NCBI GenBank assembly: GCA_964569425.1
Contig: CAZMVD010000052.1
Span: forward strand, 1-26,657
Source: JACQXM01 sp964569425
Lineage (GTDB): Bacteria; Planctomycetota; Phycisphaerae; UBA1845
DNA length: 26,657 nucleotides
Direction: 5' to 3'
Below the pieces are notes generated by a model, which was given only the letters and a program-made list of their open reading frames with translations, did not search any database and was not told the origin of the DNA. How positions within the stretch are numbered: position 1 is the stretch's first letter; every line of letters begins with the position of its first letter. Positions 5,837 to 14,356 of the stretch are shown one piece after another. Both the position numbers and the translations under genes were made by a program.

Positions 5837-8800
5837 CGTCCATTCCACGCCGTCAAATGATCCCACCGTGTCGCCCCAGAACTTGCCTCCGCTGGGCAGG
5901 TCGATGGTCATTGTGACCAGCGGGTCGGAGAACAACGTTCCGTCGGTGGCGCTAATCTCGTATGTGGCCACCGGGAATGTCTCGCAATCCCCGACCAGCA
6001 AAGCCGGTTCCGTCCACAAGCGGAAGACCGGCGTCGGTACGATTTTGACGTACATCGCCAAGTCACACATTCCACCAGGGCAATCGAGGTCCGATTGACA
6101 GGCTCCGCCCGCATTCGACCCGCCGGCGCATCGGTTCGTGAACTGCGAAGTCGGATTATCCAACCAGCCGATCTGGCCGAAGGGCGGCGACGTCTGCACT
6201 ACCCGGTAGGCCTTGATCACTCCGGCGTCGGGCACGATGCAAACGTACCGGTTCATCTTGCAGTGATACGGCGACGGACACACAGTGGGCGTGCTCGGCC
6301 GGCATTCGCACTCAAACCGGTCATCCACGCCGTCGCTATTGGTATCCTGCGCCAATTGGTAACATGTGTACCCCGGCGGGCAGCCGCCCACGCACACCGG
6401 CTGCATCAGCGGATCGAAGTCGATGTGACACACGGTGGGGTCCTGCACGCATTGGCACTCGATGATGCGACAGCCCAGCGGCGGCGGACCGCACTGGATC
6501 ACCTTGGGTATGCAGTGCATTCCCGGCGGACAAGCCTGCACGCAGGCCGTGCCGCCGGCGTTCGGAGCGCATTGCCCACCGCCGCCGCATTGGGTGGTGG
6601 CACAGGTGCTGACCGCTCCCTGCGGAACGCCGCCATTATCCAGGCAGCACTCGGGGTCGAGGTCCTGACAGGTACCATCTATGAAGCAGCACGCCTCCAG
6701 TCCCGTGCAGGCCGTGCCCACGCCTTCCGGCGTGCCGCCCTGGTCCAGACAGCACAGCCGATCCATGTCCCGGCACGTGTCATCCGGCAGGCAGCACGCC
6801 TGGTTCGGTGTACAGGCCGTTCCCGCGCCCTGCGGATTGCCGCCCTGCTGATCGCAGCACACGGGATCAAGCATGGCGCAGTTGTCACCGAAACAGCAGG
6901 CTTCAACGGCCGTGCAGATGGTCCCCCCGCCGCCGGGTATGCCGCCGCGCCGCACGCAGCAGCTCGGATCGTCGTCGATGCACGTGCCGTTCGGCAGACA
7001 ACAAGACTGTACCGGGAAACAGGCGCCCACGCCGTCGGGGATTCCTCCGAGATCGTTGATACAGCAATCCGGCTCGGCCTGGGCGCAGCCGCCGGCCGGC
7101 AGACAACAAGCTTCAAACGGATCGCACACCTCGCCGGCCGGACCCGGTGTTCCGCCGTGGATCACCACGCAGCAGAACGGATCGCGCGCCACGCAATTGC
7201 CATTGCCCAGGCAGCATTCCCGTGCCGGCTGGCAGAGTCCGGCGCCCGAAACCCCGCCCTGCAATTGGCAGCAGGCCGGGTCGGTGTCGATGCACGTACC
7301 ATTGGGCAGGCAGCACTTCTGCGGCGGTTGACAAACACCTGCCTGCGGAACGCCGCCCACCAACTGACAGCAGTCCGGATCGGTGTCGATACACGCACCA
7401 CTGGGCAGACAGCACTTCTGCGGCGGATCGCAAGCGCTTCCCGCGCCGCCCGCCACGCCGCCCTGCAACGCGCAGCAATCGGGATCGAGATCGCGGCAGA
7501 AGCCGCCCGGCAGGCAGCATTCCTGCGGCGGATCGCACGCACCGCTCGGGTCCGGCGTGCCGCCGATGAGTGCGCAGCATTCCGGATCCATGTCCACGCA
7601 GTCGCCGTTGGGCAGACAGCAGGCCACCGGCGGATCGCACGTTCCGCCCTCGAAGATGCCGCCCGCCAGCAGGCAGCATTCCTCGGCCATTTCCTGGCAA
7701 GTGCCATCCTGGAAGCAGCAGGCCCCGAAGAGCCCGCTGCACACGGTACCGTCACCGAGATAGATTCCGTCGCACTCGCACTCCGGCACGACAACACAAG
7801 TGCCGTCCGGCTGGCAGCACGCACCCGGCGTCGGATCGCACGGACACGCGGTGTTGACCGGACAGAACGGCTCGCCCGCCGGCGGTCGACAATCGACGAT
7901 GGTGTATTCCAGACAGCAGTCGGGTCCGCAGAACGAACTGAACCCGGTGGAACAGGTGTTATTCGGGCACGGGGAACCCTGGCAAAGATCGCCGGTGCAC
8001 AAGGCACAGGAATCACAAGGTCCGTCCGCGCAGTTCACCTGGTAAATGCATACTTTCTTCACCCGCCGCGGCGGGCGAATGGTGTGCTGCGCGGGAATGG
8101 TCGGTGCCTCTTCGACGACCGTCGTCGGCACCTGCGACTCGATATCCAGCGGATCCGGTTGATCGATTCCGCCCACCCATTGCGCCCCGGCCGGGATCAG
8201 CAATTCCGTCTGCAACGACGGCGAAACGATGTGAACGAACGGATCGCCGCTGGACTGGAACACGAACGGCTGCATGCCCATCAATCCCGTATCCATGACG
8301 CGCATTTCGTCCGAGCCGACCCGGCAGAACACGAACCGCGGCTGCACGATGATCGTGCTGTCATAGGTCCCGCCGTTATCATGCGTCTTGGTGGCCGTGA
8401 TCGATCCGGGCGGCGGAACCACGGAGGACAAGTCCACCCTGACGTCCCAGAGTTGCGGGCTCCCGGTGGCGCCGAAAGTGACGGTGATCGGCTGAACCGA
8501 TACCAGTTGCAATTCCACAATCTCAATCGGCACAGTGCCGACGGTGAGCGGTGGGTCGCTCGGCTGCACCGGGTCGGCCGGACGCTGCAACTTGACCGAT
8601 GCGTCACCGAGGTTGTCAATGTCCAGTGGGTCGCCCCGGAGCTTGATCTCTCCCAGGAACGGATCGGAACCCGGACCGAAGAAATCGGCGGGAATCGGCG
8701 GCACACCTTCGCCGAACGTGGTCCACGTGGGGTCATCGGATAGATCGTCCGGTACCCAGGTCTGATGATAATCCGGGGGCGGAGGCGGCGGGGGCGGGGG

Positions 8801-9640
8801 AGGAGGAGGCTCAACCGTGTGAGTGACGCCTGGCCCGTGCAACTGCACCTGTCCGTCGGCGGGTCGGAACTGACCGGATCCCAGCGGACTCTCCGTCCAG
8901 CCGTGGGGCAGCGGCTGCTGCAATTGGAACGAGCGCGGCAGAACAAACACCTGCCCGTCACAAAGACGCCGGAACTCAATGATCACGTCCACCGGCAGGA
9001 ACGGCGTGGTGAACGTGCCGCCGTCTTCCTGTGTTCGATTCACGTCCATAACGCCGGTCGCCTGCGGCACGTCGGGATTCAGATAGACCCAAATATCAAA
9101 AAATCCGTCCGGCACGCCGCCGCCGAATGTCGGCTGGATGGGTTGCACGCTGACCAGACTCAACGACACGATTTCAATGGGAATTTGCACTGAGGTATCC
9201 GGCGGCCAGGGAGGAAAATTGGCCCCGTTGATCCGCTGCACCGCGGTATCCGGCGGAGTATAGCGCCCCGGAGGCGCACTTAAAGCAACAACGCCAGTAA
9301 AGGGATCGGAGCCCGGACCAAAGAAATCCGCCGGAATCGGAGGCTGACCAGTGGGCCCACCAAAGGTCAACTGCGTGGGCTGAATCGTCAGCCAGCGATC
9401 GATCCCGGGTTGAAGAAAAATCGGCGGGCCGCCGATGCCGGCTTGCGGGCCTGGCTCGCCTCCCGGCTGTGCACTCGCAGCGACCGGAACGGCGGTCCCC
9501 GTGGGTACGGCCGCAGCGCCGACCGCCGCATCGGGACGCGACACGGCAATGAACAGTGCACTGCCGGCCAGCGCCACACCGCAAAACAGCCCGACCCGCG
9601 CCGCGGCGCGCCGCCTGCCAATGCTTGATGTTACGGACAT
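5606..9640 (-). CDS. Large secreted Cys-rich repeat protein with dockerin-like C-terminus
   Basis: I chose ATG 9640 because GGAGG lies five to seven bases upstream and a signal peptide follows (MSVTSSIGRRRAAARVG, then a hydrophobic core). The product is 1344 residues. Two related domains of about 170 residues come first, each opening with IPADFFGPGSDPF (about residues 99 and 313) and each containing a PIEIV-LVSVQPI strand pair. A run of 12 prolines (residues 278-289) links them. A Cys-rich stretch follows, then twelve units of about 34 residues (606-1017), each with the pattern CC, C, CC, C. After more Cys pairs and a DTNSDGVDD calcium-type loop comes a C-terminal region (about 1269-1344) with two helical NDFLAALQCFQ and ADVFLLIQAFQG motifs, dockerin-like, ending CPPCP. 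Planctomycetes use such tails on extracellular proteins. I infer a disulfide-rich surface or matrix protein; no enzyme domain is visible. Confidence 0.8.
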   Translation of the reverse strand: MSVTSSIGRRRAAARVGLFCGVALAGSALFIAVSRPDAAVGAAAVPTGTAVPVAASAQPGGEPGPQAGIGGPPIFLQPGIDRWLTIQPTQLTFGGPTGQPPIPADFFGPGSDPFTGVVALSAPPGRYTPPDTAVQRINGANFPPWPPDTSVQIPIEIVSLSLVSVQPIQPTFGGGVPDGFFDIWVYLNPDVPQATGVMDVNRTQEDGGTFTTPFLPVDVIIEFRRLCDGQVFVLPRSFQLQQPLPHGWTESPLGSGQFRPADGQVQLHGPGVTHTVEPPPPPPPPPPPPDYHQTWVPDDLSDDPTWTTFGEGVPPIPADFFGPGSDPFLGEIKLRGDPLDIDNLGDASVKLQRPADPVQPSDPPLTVGTVPIEIVELQLVSVQPITVTFGATGSPQLWDVRVDLSSVVPPPGSITATKTHDNGGTYDSTIIVQPRFVFCRVGSDEMRVMDTGLMGMQPFVFQSSGDPFVHIVSPSLQTELLIPAGAQWVGGIDQPDPLDIESQVPTTVVEEAPTIPAQHTIRPPRRVKKVCIYQVNCADGPCDSCALCTGDLCQGSPCPNNTCSTGFSSFCGPDCCLEYTIVDCRPPAGEPFCPVNTACPCDPTPGACCQPDGTCVVVPECECDGIYLGDGTVCSGLFGACCFQDGTCQEMAEECCLLAGGIFEGGTCDPPVACCLPNGDCVDMDPECCALIGGTPDPSGACDPPQECCLPGGFCRDLDPDCCALQGGVAGGAGSACDPPQKCCLPSGACIDTDPDCCQLVGGVPQAGVCQPPQKCCLPNGTCIDTDPACCQLQGGVSGAGLCQPARECCLGNGNCVARDPFCCVVIHGGTPGPAGEVCDPFEACCLPAGGCAQAEPDCCINDLGGIPDGVGACFPVQSCCLPNGTCIDDDPSCCVRRGGIPGGGGTICTAVEACCFGDNCAMLDPVCCDQQGGNPQGAGTACTPNQACCLPDDTCRDMDRLCCLDQGGTPEGVGTACTGLEACCFIDGTCQDLDPECCLDNGGVPQGAVSTCATTQCGGGGQCAPNAGGTACVQACPPGMHCIPKVIQCGPPPLGCRIIECQCVQDPTVCHIDFDPLMQPVCVGGCPPGYTCYQLAQDTNSDGVDDRFECECRPSTPTVCPSPYHCKMNRYVCIVPDAGVIKAYRVVQTSPPFGQIGWLDNPTSQFTNRCAGGSNAGGACQSDLDCPGGMCDLAMYVKIVPTPVFRLWTEPALLVGDCETFPVATYEISATDGTLFSDPLVTMTIDLPSGGKFWGDTVGSFDGVEWTCPNNIVNANDFLAALQCFQNLPTALRRARADVQSVSSTDSCLNRICNIADVFLLIQAFQGNTYPLSMDPTTCPPCP
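6590..7825 (-). repeat. Twelve tandem six-cysteine units in the coding sequence
   Basis: The 1236 bases encode 412 residues in twelve units of 33-36 residues. Typical units read ACCLPNGDC then VDMDPECCALIGG, a short Gly-rich turn and a single Cys. Every unit keeps six Cys, 72 in all, while spacers vary by a few residues. Some neighbours are close at DNA level, for example around 7308-7330 and 7407-7430, which indicates growth by duplication. The units resemble the CC-LPDG-C repeats common in planctomycete secreted proteins, but in most of them a second CC pair replaces the usual single Cys. Confidence 0.85.
8774..8809 (-). repeat. Twelve-codon proline run
   Basis: Positions 8774-8809 encode twelve consecutive prolines joining the two N-terminal domains of the large secreted protein. 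On the plus strand this is a purine-only G-rich tract. Translation of such a run normally needs elongation factor P. Confidence 0.85.
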
Positions 9641-9986
9641 CACTGCCTCCTCATGACTTGAAGGGCCTATCAATAAGAACGGCTCGCTCTCGCGCGAACA
9701 CGGTCCGCGCGCAGCCCGGAAACGGATCGCCCGCGCGATCCGCCATCCGGATGTTATGTGACAACTAACTGACAGTTGCCCGGCCCGCTTCGCCAATCAC
9801 CGAACATCCACCGCCCTGTTACCGGTCGATGTACCGGTCAATGATCAATGGCAACTCCCGTTCATCCTAGACATTTCAGACCCGGCGCACAACAAAAATC
9901 CGCGAAAAGCGAGACGCTTCAGACCCCGGGTTAAAGCTCGAACGCAAATCGCTCCATTCGCATTTCAACCAACTACTTCGCGGAAA
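9641..9986. other. Intergenic region of 346 bases upstream of the large secreted protein
   Basis: No gene is visible. The region contains the leader and presumed promoter of the gene ending at 5606, and a tandem 12-base repeat at 9820-9843. A weak promoter candidate on the minus strand (TTGTGC, 17 bases, TAGGAT) lies near 9864-9892, but I do not list it as a feature. Confidence 0.5.
9820..9843. repeat. Tandem 12-base direct repeat
   Basis: TACCGGTCGATG (9820-9831) is followed immediately by TACCGGTCAATG (9832-9843), one mismatch in twelve. It lies about 180 bases before the start of the large secreted protein and could be a paired binding site for a regulator. Confidence 0.5.
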
Positions 9987-11066
9987 TCAGCGCGCCTGCT
10001 CCTTGGGAAGGCAACGCCGAATCTCCATTCCATAAACGTCGCCCCCCGCGGAACGCTCCATTCCTAAAGACAAACGCCTGGCACTCACGGCGACAGACTG
10101 CTCGCCCCCTCCTGTCTCGCCCGCCCCGCTCGGCGGTGGAACGGGATGACCTTCCCAGGCACCCAATACCGTCGCCACCGTCGCCGGACCCAATGCCGCA
10201 AAGCAGTGCCCCGTCCACGCGGCGAGGTCGAAATCAGCCACTGAGTCTCCCAGCGATTCGGCGGCCGAAGCCCCTTCGTCCGCCGGGCCATCCGGCGACG
10301 TTTCACCCGACCGGGTAAGCCATCCGCAAATGCGGGCGCCTCGCGCTTGCGCCATCTCCGGACGCTCCAACACCAGAAAGCATGCCCCTTCACTGAAAGG
10401 GACGTCGGAAACGTCCAGGCCGCGGATCAGCTCCGCACTCAGCACATCCGCGCCGCCGGCAATCATCACGTCCGCTCGTTTCTGTTCCATCAGCCGCAGG
10501 GCCTCATGCAGGGCGGCAAGCCCCGACCGCGCACCGCATGAGGTGGTCACGTTCGGCCCGCGCAACTCAAAGGCCCGCGCCACCGCCCCCGCCGCGAAGT
10601 TCCCCACGGTCTGCGGAAAACGCAGGGGACTGACGAAACGCGACGATTGCGAGCGTACGTCGCAGGCAAAGTCGATCATCCCTTGCACGCCGGCCCAAGC
10701 GCTGCCCAGTGCCACACCAACGCGCTCGGGATCCATCCCATGGAGCGAAAGGCTCGCATCCTGCAGCGCCAGGAGTACGCACCAGCCGCAAACACTTGCC
10801 AGCCGATCACCATGTACTGGTTCGGGCAGTTCCTCGGTAACGACCGCCGCCTTCGCAAAGGACGCCTCCGTGGCGCGCACCGGTCGCGCCCGCAGCAACG
10901 TCAGCACGTCGCCAGCCGTGCCCGCCCCGGCAGGTGTCACCCACCCGCACCCGGTGATCGCCGCTTCGTATGGGCTCAGTCTGTCTCGTCTCCTGTCTGG
11001 CTTCGCCGTGCCATGTCCATCCTGACAACAGCCGTGGAGCCATCCCCGCCCACTGGCGTTCGTCAA
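9987..11066 (-). CDS. Reduced beta-ketoacyl synthase-like protein
   Basis: Ketoacyl synthases condense acyl and malonyl units through a Cys-His-His triad. This product (up to 359 residues, annotated from TTG 11066) has the N-terminal ITGCGWVTPAG strand, the RFPQTVGNFAAGAVARAF segment, the active-site region TTSCGARSGLAAL with Cys177, and AGGADVLS. Near the end, TGHCFAALGPATVATVLGAWEG matches the second conserved His region (His287). The HGTGT segment carrying the first His is missing and the middle of the C-terminal half is about 70-100 residues shorter than in FabF. Acyl binding without normal condensation, as in chain-length factors, or a specialised role is possible. The start is uncertain: AGGAGA precedes a CTG at residue 30, just before the conserved fold. 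No carrier protein or reductase gene is next to it. Confidence 0.7.
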   Translation of the reverse strand: MTNASGRGWLHGCCQDGHGTAKPDRRRDRLSPYEAAITGCGWVTPAGAGTAGDVLTLLRARPVRATEASFAKAAVVTEELPEPVHGDRLASVCGWCVLLALQDASLSLHGMDPERVGVALGSAWAGVQGMIDFACDVRSQSSRFVSPLRFPQTVGNFAAGAVARAFELRGPNVTTSCGARSGLAALHEALRLMEQKRADVMIAGGADVLSAELIRGLDVSDVPFSEGACFLVLERPEMAQARGARICGWLTRSGETSPDGPADEGASAAESLGDSVADFDLAAWTGHCFAALGPATVATVLGAWEGHPVPPPSGAGETGGGEQSVAVSARRLSLGMERSAGGDVYGMEIRRCLPKEQAR

Positions 11067-11139
11067 TCGCCCGGGTTAAGCTCCCCGACCGTCGGCGCGG
11101 GCTCAATAGCAAGTCAATTTTCTCGGAAGGAGATCATCC

Positions 11140-11715
11140 ATGACCTCGACCCGAATCCTCACGGCCTACCTACTCATAGTCGCCCCGGCAACCCTGTTGA
11201 CAGGATGTTCCGCAAAAAACCTGGATCTTTCCCAGATTTCCCAGCCGGACCGTTCAGCACGACTTAATGTGTACGAAGTGTTTGTCGGCTCCTGGACCTG
11301 GTCGGCCACCATGGTCAACGCGTCCGAAGGCGGTCGCGATTGGACGGGAACGGCCGAATGGAAATGGTCGCTCGACGGCCGTTGCCTGGTGGGGGACCTG
11401 TCGGCCGAGAGCGCCCACGCCAAGTTCGCTTCCAGCGGGGTCTGGAGCTGGCACCCCACACGCAAGCGGTACATCTGGTGGATGTTCAACAACTGGGGCT
11501 ACCCCCAGCAGGGCAAAGCGACCTACGACGAAGCCAGCCAAACCTGGCGCATGGACTATCGCAGCGTGGGGCTCGACGGCACGCGCAGCTACGGACGCTA
11601 TGTCATGAAAGTCGTCGACCGAGACACACTGGACTGGCGCATGGACGAATGGGCCGACTCCCTGCACCTCTACAAGAAAATGGAAATGGTCGGCACCTAC
11701 AAGCGTGCCAAGTAG
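11140..11715 (+). CDS. Putative lipoprotein, DUF1579-like
   Basis: This 191-residue protein starts at ATG 11140 with AAGGAG (11127-11132) seven bases upstream. The signal peptide ends in the lipobox LLTGC (Cys23), so it is probably a lipid-anchored envelope protein. The mature part is Trp-rich with a FVGSWTWSATM opening strand, EWKWSLDGRCLVGDL, an IWWMFNNWG segment and a closing KMEMVGTYKR strand. This pattern of paired strands resembles DUF1579-type single-barrel domains. The ligand is unknown. It is divergent from the ketoacyl-synthase-like gene, with 73 bases between their starts. A strongly structured element follows at 11735-11790. Confidence 0.7.
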   Translation: MTSTRILTAYLLIVAPATLLTGCSAKNLDLSQISQPDRSARLNVYEVFVGSWTWSATMVNASEGGRDWTGTAEWKWSLDGRCLVGDLSAESAHAKFASSGVWSWHPTRKRYIWWMFNNWGYPQQGKATYDEASQTWRMDYRSVGLDGTRSYGRYVMKVVDRDTLDWRMDEWADSLHLYKKMEMVGTYKRAK

Positions 11716-11734
11716 CCGAGGCGTAAAGGTACAC

Positions 11735-11790
11735 CCGACCGTCGGTACGGTGCCACGCGGGCCGGCCGCTCAAGCCCGCCGATCGGTCGG
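11735..11790. terminator. Nested inverted repeats after the lipoprotein gene
   Basis: The outer arms CCGACCGTCGG (11735-11745) and CCGATCGGTCGG (11779-11790) pair with one bulged base. The inner arms GCGGGC (11757-11762) and GCCCGC (11774-11779) pair perfectly around 11 bases. It may be the terminator of the gene ending at 11715 or a small dispersed repeat; a related arrangement lies at 780-830. Confidence 0.4.
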
Positions 11791-11949
11791 TAGGGCAACC
11801 GCCTCGCGATGGAATCCTGTGGCGCTGGGCGAAGTTCCACTTGCGCCAAGCCACCGACGCTAACCCATGGATCAAGCGCGATACGCCACCACGGCGAATA
11901 ACACCGTCCATTCACCCGTCGTGGTACCATGCGCGCGGGGTGAAGTTCC

Positions 11950-12825
11950 ATGATTGTGGAATCGTTGCGGAAGTTGCGGCTCGGACTGCGGGGCACCGCG
12001 TTCGGTCGGATGCTGCGCGGGCTGGGGTTACAACGGCTGGGCAAGCGGCTGTATGAGCGGCGTGTGCTCCGTCGCGGGTATCTGGAGGCCGAACTGCTCC
12101 AGGCACGCCTGCGCTTCACGGTGCGCACCGCGCGAGAGATTGCGCGGATCGACGCGTTCTATGCCGAAGAGGCCTTCGTAGGGCGAATGGCCGAGGCGCT
12201 GCGCGACGGCGACCTGTTTTTCGACATCGGCGCGAATATCGGTTTGGTGTGCCTGCCGCTGGCGCGGCGCTTTGCCGGGCGGGGGATGACCGTTCACGCC
12301 TTCGAGCCCGAAACGGGCAACGCACGCGACCTTCGGGAAAACGTGCGGCTCAATGGCCTGGCCGACGTTCACGTGCACGAAATCGCGCTGGGTGACAGTG
12401 ACGGAACAATGTCACTCTACCTGGACGGCGAGGTGGGCTCCGGGGCGCATTCGCTGATCGCGGGGCACAGCGCGGCCGCTCGACCGGTGGCCGTGCCCGT
12501 GACGACCGCGGCCGGGTTTGCCCGGCAGCACGCGCTGGCGCCGGCGGTGGTCAAGATCGACGTCGAAGGGGCCGAGATGGCCGTGCTCGCGGGGATGGAA
12601 CCGCTGCTGGCGGATCGAAGCATGCGCGAGCTATTCATTGAAGTCCATCCCGAAACACTCCGCCGTATGGGCCAGAGCCGCGCGGAGCTGGAGCGGTGGC
12701 TGATCGACCGGGGGTACGTGCTCTTCTGGTCGCAGGAACGCGGACGGCAGGTACACCAGCACTATCAACGCGAAAAAAAGCCCGGGCAGTCACCGGTGGG
12801 CGGTGGGGGCGAATCAGGCCGATAA
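11950..12825 (+). CDS. FkbM-family SAM-dependent methyltransferase
   Basis: FkbM-type enzymes transfer a methyl group from S-adenosylmethionine, often to sugar hydroxyls of polysaccharides. The 291-residue product has the SAM-binding motif FFDIGANIG (residues 90-98), the acidic end of the second strand in VHAFEPE (115-121) and the family motif VKIDVEGAEM (201-210). The first 60 residues are basic and helical. ATG 11950 is preceded by GGGGTGA. Its end overlaps the earliest possible start of the flippase gene, which begins a row of polysaccharide genes. A role in methylating a cell-surface glycan is inferred from this context. The last 20 residues (Gly/Ser-rich) are probably disordered. Confidence 0.85.
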   Translation: MIVESLRKLRLGLRGTAFGRMLRGLGLQRLGKRLYERRVLRRGYLEAELLQARLRFTVRTAREIARIDAFYAEEAFVGRMAEALRDGDLFFDIGANIGLVCLPLARRFAGRGMTVHAFEPETGNARDLRENVRLNGLADVHVHEIALGDSDGTMSLYLDGEVGSGAHSLIAGHSAAARPVAVPVTTAAGFARQHALAPAVVKIDVEGAEMAVLAGMEPLLADRSMRELFIEVHPETLRRMGQSRAELERWLIDRGYVLFWSQERGRQVHQHYQREKKPGQSPVGGGGESGR

Positions 12826-12871
12826 TCCTCCGGCGGGCGCTGTGCGGCGTCCGGGCTCGGGGTTCGCGCCC

Positions 12872-14356
12872 ATGGCACAGGCGAAACAAAACGCGCAAGT
12901 CGGCAAGGGAATCTTGCAGTATGCGCCGGCGCGTTTCCTCGAACCGCTGCTGGGGTTCGTGGCCATTCCCATCCTCACGCGCGTGTTGGGCACGGCCGGC
13001 TACGGACTGTTTTCCGTGGTGATTCCCACGGCCGGGCTGGTGCGAACCATCTGCTTCGACTGGATCAACAATTGCGCCCTGCGCTTTTACCGACCGATGG
13101 CGGACACGCCGCGGGCCTATCACGCCAACCTGCTGGTCGGACTGCTGCTGGGCACGATGGGTGCCACGTTGGTGGCACTTATTGTGGTGCCGCAACTCCC
13201 GGGCGAATTGGGCACGGCGTTCCAAGGACTGATCGGCTGGTTGCTCCTGGTGGTCGTGGCCGACGGATTGGCGCGCAACGGTGAAATGGCCTTTCGCGCC
13301 ATGCGGCGGCCGCTGGCGTTCACCCTGATGCGCGGCGGGCTGGCGCTGGCACGGCACGTGGTGGGGCTGGTATGCCTGTTGATGGCGTCCAGGAGTCTGG
13401 CGGCGTACCTGGGCGGCTGGGGATGTGCGGCGCTGCTGATGGCCATCCTCGCCTGGGTCGCGACGGGCGGCGCGCGACATTCGTCGCGGCGGGAGGTTTC
13501 GGGGCCCACCCTGGCGCGCTTCGCCCGGTTCGGGTTCCCGCTGGCCGCCGTGGTGGTCGCCAACTCAATGCAGACCATCGGCGTACGCTATGTCGTAACC
13601 TATCTGGCGGGGGCGGAGGCGACCGGTCTGTACGCGGCCGCGTATAACATCGGCGGCGCACCGGTTACGCTGTTTCAGTCGATCGTCATGTTGGGGCTTT
13701 ATCCACTGGCGATCGACGCCTATGAAAAGGGCGGGCGGATCGAACCGGTGGTGCGCGACGGTCTGCGGTACTTCGTGCTGGCGGCGGTGCCCATGTTTCT
13801 GCTGCTGGTGCTGCTGGCGGAGCCTGCGGTGCGGCTGATTGCCGGTCATGCCTATGCGGAATCGGCGGGGGCGCTGGCGATCATCAGCGCGGGAACGTTC
13901 CTGTACGGGCTGGCACAATACTTTGCGGTGGGGTTTCTCGTTCGCGAGCGGACGGGATGGATGGCGCTGGTCAATGGTTGCGCGGCCCTGGTCAATGTCG
14001 CCGCGGCGCTGTGGCTGGTGCCGCGCTTCGGGTTTGTCGGTGCTGCATGGTCCACGGCGCTGGCGTATGGGTTGATTCTCCTGGGCGCCATGACGTGGGG
14101 GCAGCCGCCCACGCGGGCGCTGTGGCCGCTGCGGGCGATCTCCTGCTGCCTGGTGGCGAGCGTGCCGATCGTGGTGGTGTGGTATATGCTGTCGACGCTG
14201 CGTGAGACCTCGCCGGCGACCGCGCTGATCGGCGTGTGCCTGGCAGGCGGTGGTGCGTACGTGGCGGTCCTCTGGTGGCTGGGCGAGTTGGCCGACGAGC
14301 TGGCCGGCGCCCGTCGCTTATGGAAACGCGCCTGGCGCAAGGACGAATCACCATGA
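12872..14356 (+). CDS. Wzx/MATE-like polysaccharide flippase
   Basis: This membrane protein of 494 residues is expected to move lipid-linked sugar units across the inner membrane. About 14 hydrophobic segments are visible. The N-terminus (GKGILQYAPARFLEPLLGF then IPILTRVLGTAGYGLFSVV) is the typical opening of the Wzx/RfbX family. The repeat half near residue 210 (LARFARFGFPLAAVVVANSMQTIGVRYV) matches the second half of such transporters. I preferred ATG 12872 to the GTG at 12803 because it leaves a short cytoplasmic N-terminus and avoids overlap with the methyltransferase gene. The stop codon overlaps the next start (ATGA at 14353-14356), indicating translational coupling to the polymerase/ligase gene. 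Confidence 0.85.
   Translation: MAQAKQNAQVGKGILQYAPARFLEPLLGFVAIPILTRVLGTAGYGLFSVVIPTAGLVRTICFDWINNCALRFYRPMADTPRAYHANLLVGLLLGTMGATLVALIVVPQLPGELGTAFQGLIGWLLLVVVADGLARNGEMAFRAMRRPLAFTLMRGGLALARHVVGLVCLLMASRSLAAYLGGWGCAALLMAILAWVATGGARHSSRREVSGPTLARFARFGFPLAAVVVANSMQTIGVRYVVTYLAGAEATGLYAAAYNIGGAPVTLFQSIVMLGLYPLAIDAYEKGGRIEPVVRDGLRYFVLAAVPMFLLLVLLAEPAVRLIAGHAYAESAGALAIISAGTFLYGLAQYFAVGFLVRERTGWMALVNGCAALVNVAAALWLVPRFGFVGAAWSTALAYGLILLGAMTWGQPPTRALWPLRAISCCLVASVPIVVVWYMLSTLRETSPATALIGVCLAGGGAYVAVLWWLGELADELAGARRLWKRAWRKDESP

Noticed and set aside
6590..7825. CRISPR-like regular repetition
   Set aside because: The period of about 100 bases comes from protein-coding units that vary throughout; there is no constant repeat with unique spacers.
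6095..8743. Plus-strand open frame of 882 codons
   Set aside because: It lies antisense to the Cys-rich repeat gene. Its composition (Ala-, Arg- and His-rich) is what the reverse strand of Cys/Gly/Asp codons gives, and it has no domain, signal or ribosome-binding site.
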